Source: Entamoeba invadens IP1
Taxonomy: Eukaryota; Evosea; Mastigamoebida; Endamoebidae
Assembly: GCF_000330505.1 (NCBI RefSeq)
Contig: NW_004440426.1
Location: 1,030,278 to 1,094,277, forward strand
Length of the DNA stretch: 64,000 nt
Direction of reading: 5' to 3'
Part shown: in pieces, positions 61,657 through 64,000 of the stretch
Numbering within the stretch: position 1 is the first letter of the stretch
Layout of the letters: each line of letters starts with the position of its first letter
Notes under the pieces: generated by a model
Databases searched by the model: none
What the model saw: only the letters and a program-made list of their open reading frames with translations
What the model was told of the DNA's origin: nothing
Made by a program: the position numbers and the translations under genes

Positions 61657-62954
61657 ATGCAATTAGATTATATCGACAGAAGAGATCCAGGAGCAAGAAA
61701 CGACTATCATGAAAATGCACCATTATCCATGCAAGGGCAACCTGTACAACCTGTAATGTTGCCCCATCAAGATATCCCACCTCTTTAAAAAAGATCACGG
61801 GGTCGGCCCCGAAAATTGGATTCAAAAAAGAAGAAAACAAATACACGACCTTATTCTCGTGTTACAATTGATCAAAGAGATTCTTTGTTGAACTATGGAG
61901 TAAAAATGGTGATAACATGAATGCTTCACGATATTCAGAAATAATTGGGATTAAAAAAATAAACATTGAAAAGTATCTTTCAATGTTAAGAAAAGGGATA
62001 TCAATATATCCAAAAAATCATTATAGAAGACAAAGCCGTACTTTACCTTTTCAAAAATTGGTAGAAAAAGCCATTGAAGAAGACACAACAACAAAAATAA
62101 CTTCAATTAGAAAAATGATAGCACAAGAAGAAAAATTACGCGAAGAAGAAGATGTTGACGAAATCATTTTGGATATTCCAAAAATATCCAAGGTTGCTGT
62201 TACTAAAGAAGACATTGATCTTTATGCACCTTCGATATCATCAATTGGAAATTTCATGACTGGTAAAACAGCAACAGGTGAAGAGAGAGAAGTCCCTATT
62301 TTTTCTTTCAAAAGAACAAAGACAAGAGGGCCAACAAGCAACACGCCAGATAATAAAGAAAAAAGAATTGCAGCAGTAAACGCTCTAAGGGGTTATATAA
62401 CAGGTGGAGCACGTTGGGTTTATATAGATGAAACCAGTTGGACTGTAGCATCAACTCCTGCATATGGCTGGTCAGTTAGAGGGAAGGAAGCCTTCATCAC
62501 AAAATCAAAAGGTGGTCTTCGCCTCACCTCCATATGCGCAGTTGATTGTGACGGACTCTCTTATTGCAATGTGGTTTGTGGAACAAACACGTTAAATTCG
62601 TTCGAAGACTACTTCCGGTACCTAATTCATGAGTATGATTTAAAACAGAGACAATGCGTTTTTTGGGTGGATAATTGTGATATTCACAACACTATGAGAA
62701 GAATGCTAGATAATACAAACCACACTGTAGTATTTAATGCTGCGTACTCACCAGCACTAAACCCAATTGAAATAATATTTGGGATCTGGAAAAGTAGGGT
62801 TGAAAAAAATGTGAGGACTTGGAATGGCATCGAAAATTTTCTTGAAAAAATCAGAGATGGTTTTTTAACTATTAAACCAGAAGAGTGCCAAAGTTGTTTT
62901 GAAAATGTTAGGGAAATTGTGTGGCCTCGAGTGTACAACCAAGAAAATATTTAA
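61657..62954 (+). pseudogene. Tc1/mariner-like DDE transposase, disrupted
   Basis: The intact part (61917-62954, 345 codons) carries a DDE domain: Asp in WVYIDETSW, Asp in CVFWVDNC and Glu in SPALNPIE, with 32 residues between the second and third acidic residues. The upstream frame starts at the ATG 61657 and contains an AT-hook (RGRPRK) and helix-turn-helix-like sequence. It is cut by TAA at 61786-61788. One base appears lost in the A-run near 61900-61905, just before NGDNMNASRYSE. A full protein would be about 430 residues. The remaining catalytic core looks intact, so the damage is recent. Confidence 0.85.
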
Positions 62955-63148
62955 TCAAATGTTTTTAAACAATGTATGGTTAATATAGTTCATTTATTAG
63001 TCTATTATAATGATATATATAATATATATTATATATAATTATATATTCAATAATAAAATATTTGTAATAATTATTGATAAAGTTATATTATAAATTAATT
63101 ATTTTTATTATGTGTAATAATTGTGAAAATTTGTATTAAAATAAATAA

Positions 63149-63576
63149 TAAAAATAGATTAAAATTTAGTTATATAATAGTATAAATATAGTTACATATT
63201 AAGTATTTTTAACAAATAATAACTTGCTTATTATGTGTATTTTTATTCCTAATATTCGGGAATATCCAATAATTTGTAAAAAAAGCAAAATATTTTCAAA
63301 CAAAAGTTATATAAGTTATCAAAAATCCTATATATTTTAGAAAAAAACTATTGATTTTACTAAAAATGTTGTATAAATTAGAAAAATGCCATATAATTTA
63401 TAACAAATATAATCACTTTCATCAAATGCTATATAATTTATAAAAAACACAGTCTATTTCATTAAAAGTAATATAATTCATTAAATACAATATAAACCAT
63501 AAAAAATACTGTCGAAAATATAAAAACATAATCGATTTATTAAAAAATATTATCGATTTGAAACCAATGAGCACTG
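63149..63576 (-). repeat. Right 428-bp terminal inverted repeat
   Basis: Near-perfect reverse complement of 61153-61580. Confidence 0.93.
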
Positions 63577-64000
63577 TATAGTGAAATGCCAGGCATTATA
63601 GTAAATTAGTTATTTGTTTTATCATTATGAAATAACATAAATATCAATTGTTTTTAAATATACTTTATAAATTGATTTTTATAAATTATTAGATAAAAAT
63701 AACTTTCTATTGATTGCATTGTTTTTCAAAAAAAAACTATTCTTAAAAATAGCATATTTGATTATGTTAAGAGAATTTGCTGTTTTATTAGGCATTTTTA
63801 GAGCAAAAATCATGGTCAACAAAACTTAACATTATATTATTCCCCGATCTTATTGGATATTGGTTACCTATTGATAAATAAAGTTACCTCACTTTTTATA
63901 ACGTTATTTTATTTTTATCTTTTTTTCTTATTATTTTTATTTAATAACATTTTGTAGTAGACTCCGCAAATTAATTGTTATGGTAATACTTTCCCTGTTA
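63577..64000. other. AT-rich flank of the transposon
   Basis: No gene seen at the window end. Confidence 0.5.

Larger units (their letters stand above)
61153..63576 (+). mobile_element. Tc1/mariner-superfamily element with 428-bp TIRs
   Basis: A 2424-bp element bounded by CAGTGCTCATTGG and its complement, with TA on both sides (61151-61152 and 63577-63578). The inverted repeats run for about 428 bases each (61153-61580 and 63149-63576) and are almost identical over the whole length. Such long TIRs are unusual for Tc1/mariner. A plus-strand transposase lies between them. Confidence 0.93.

Noticed and set aside
1..64000. tRNA, rRNA, snRNA genes or CRISPR arrays
   Set aside because: No cloverleaf blocks, conserved rRNA stretches or regularly spaced repeats were found by eye. 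A tRNAscan/Infernal run would settle it.

Overview
This window looks like an assembly contig from an Entamoeba genome. E. invadens is my best guess and E. moshkovskii the alternative; no species can be proven from the sequence alone. The pointers are AT-rich DNA with compact genes, short introns that start GTTTGT, and a GAAC core-promoter motif 10-25 bp upstream of many start codons. There is also a BspA-like leucine-rich-repeat protein, a Jacob-like chitin-binding cyst-wall type protein, TLDc and Rho/Rab signalling genes, and several DNA transposons. No bacterial operons, tRNA arrays, rRNA or CRISPR were seen.

Layout: 0-8 kb holds UMP-CMP kinase, a TIR-bounded non-autonomous element (871-2546), a secreted protein with one intron, a Vps35-like scaffold and an unknown protein. 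8-13.7 kb is a gene-free transposon graveyard: a decayed pogo/Tigger element with TA target duplication (9068-11114), two MITE-like elements, and a run of perfect short palindromes. 13.7-30.8 kb is gene-rich: 3-ketoacyl-CoA synthase, calcineurin A (four exons), BspA-like LRR protein, RhoGEF, phospholipase D, CCT gamma, a cyst-wall-like lectin and a PIN-like transporter. 30.8-36.2 kb holds a PP2C phosphatase fused to a degenerate G-alpha-like domain, then a Mutator-type MITE with a 9-bp target duplication. 36.2-60.6 kb is again gene-rich: an importin-beta family receptor, an Exo84-like subunit, an N-terminal methyltransferase, a capping-enzyme-like fusion, a RhoGAP interrupted by an assembly gap, ribosomal protein L17, TLDc proteins, a PfkB sugar kinase, a Rab with a damaged-looking middle, and an EEIG1-type C2 protein. 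61.1-63.6 kb is a Tc1/mariner-like element with 428-bp near-perfect terminal inverted repeats and a broken transposase.

How the genes fit together: most are independent housekeeping units (nucleotide salvage, protein folding, nuclear import, translation). A membrane-traffic and cytoskeleton-signalling theme runs through them: Vps35-like, Exo84-like, Rab, RhoGEF, RhoGAP, PLD, C2 protein, calcineurin.

Most unusual observations: (1) the pseudo-G-alpha/PP2C fusion; (2) an RNA triphosphatase-guanylyltransferase-like fusion in which several catalytic positions of both domains are substituted; (3) the mobile elements, whose ends and target duplications can be placed to the base in several cases. 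Several gene models below were rebuilt by joining reading frames across short introns. All family calls rest on motif recognition by eye, with no database search.
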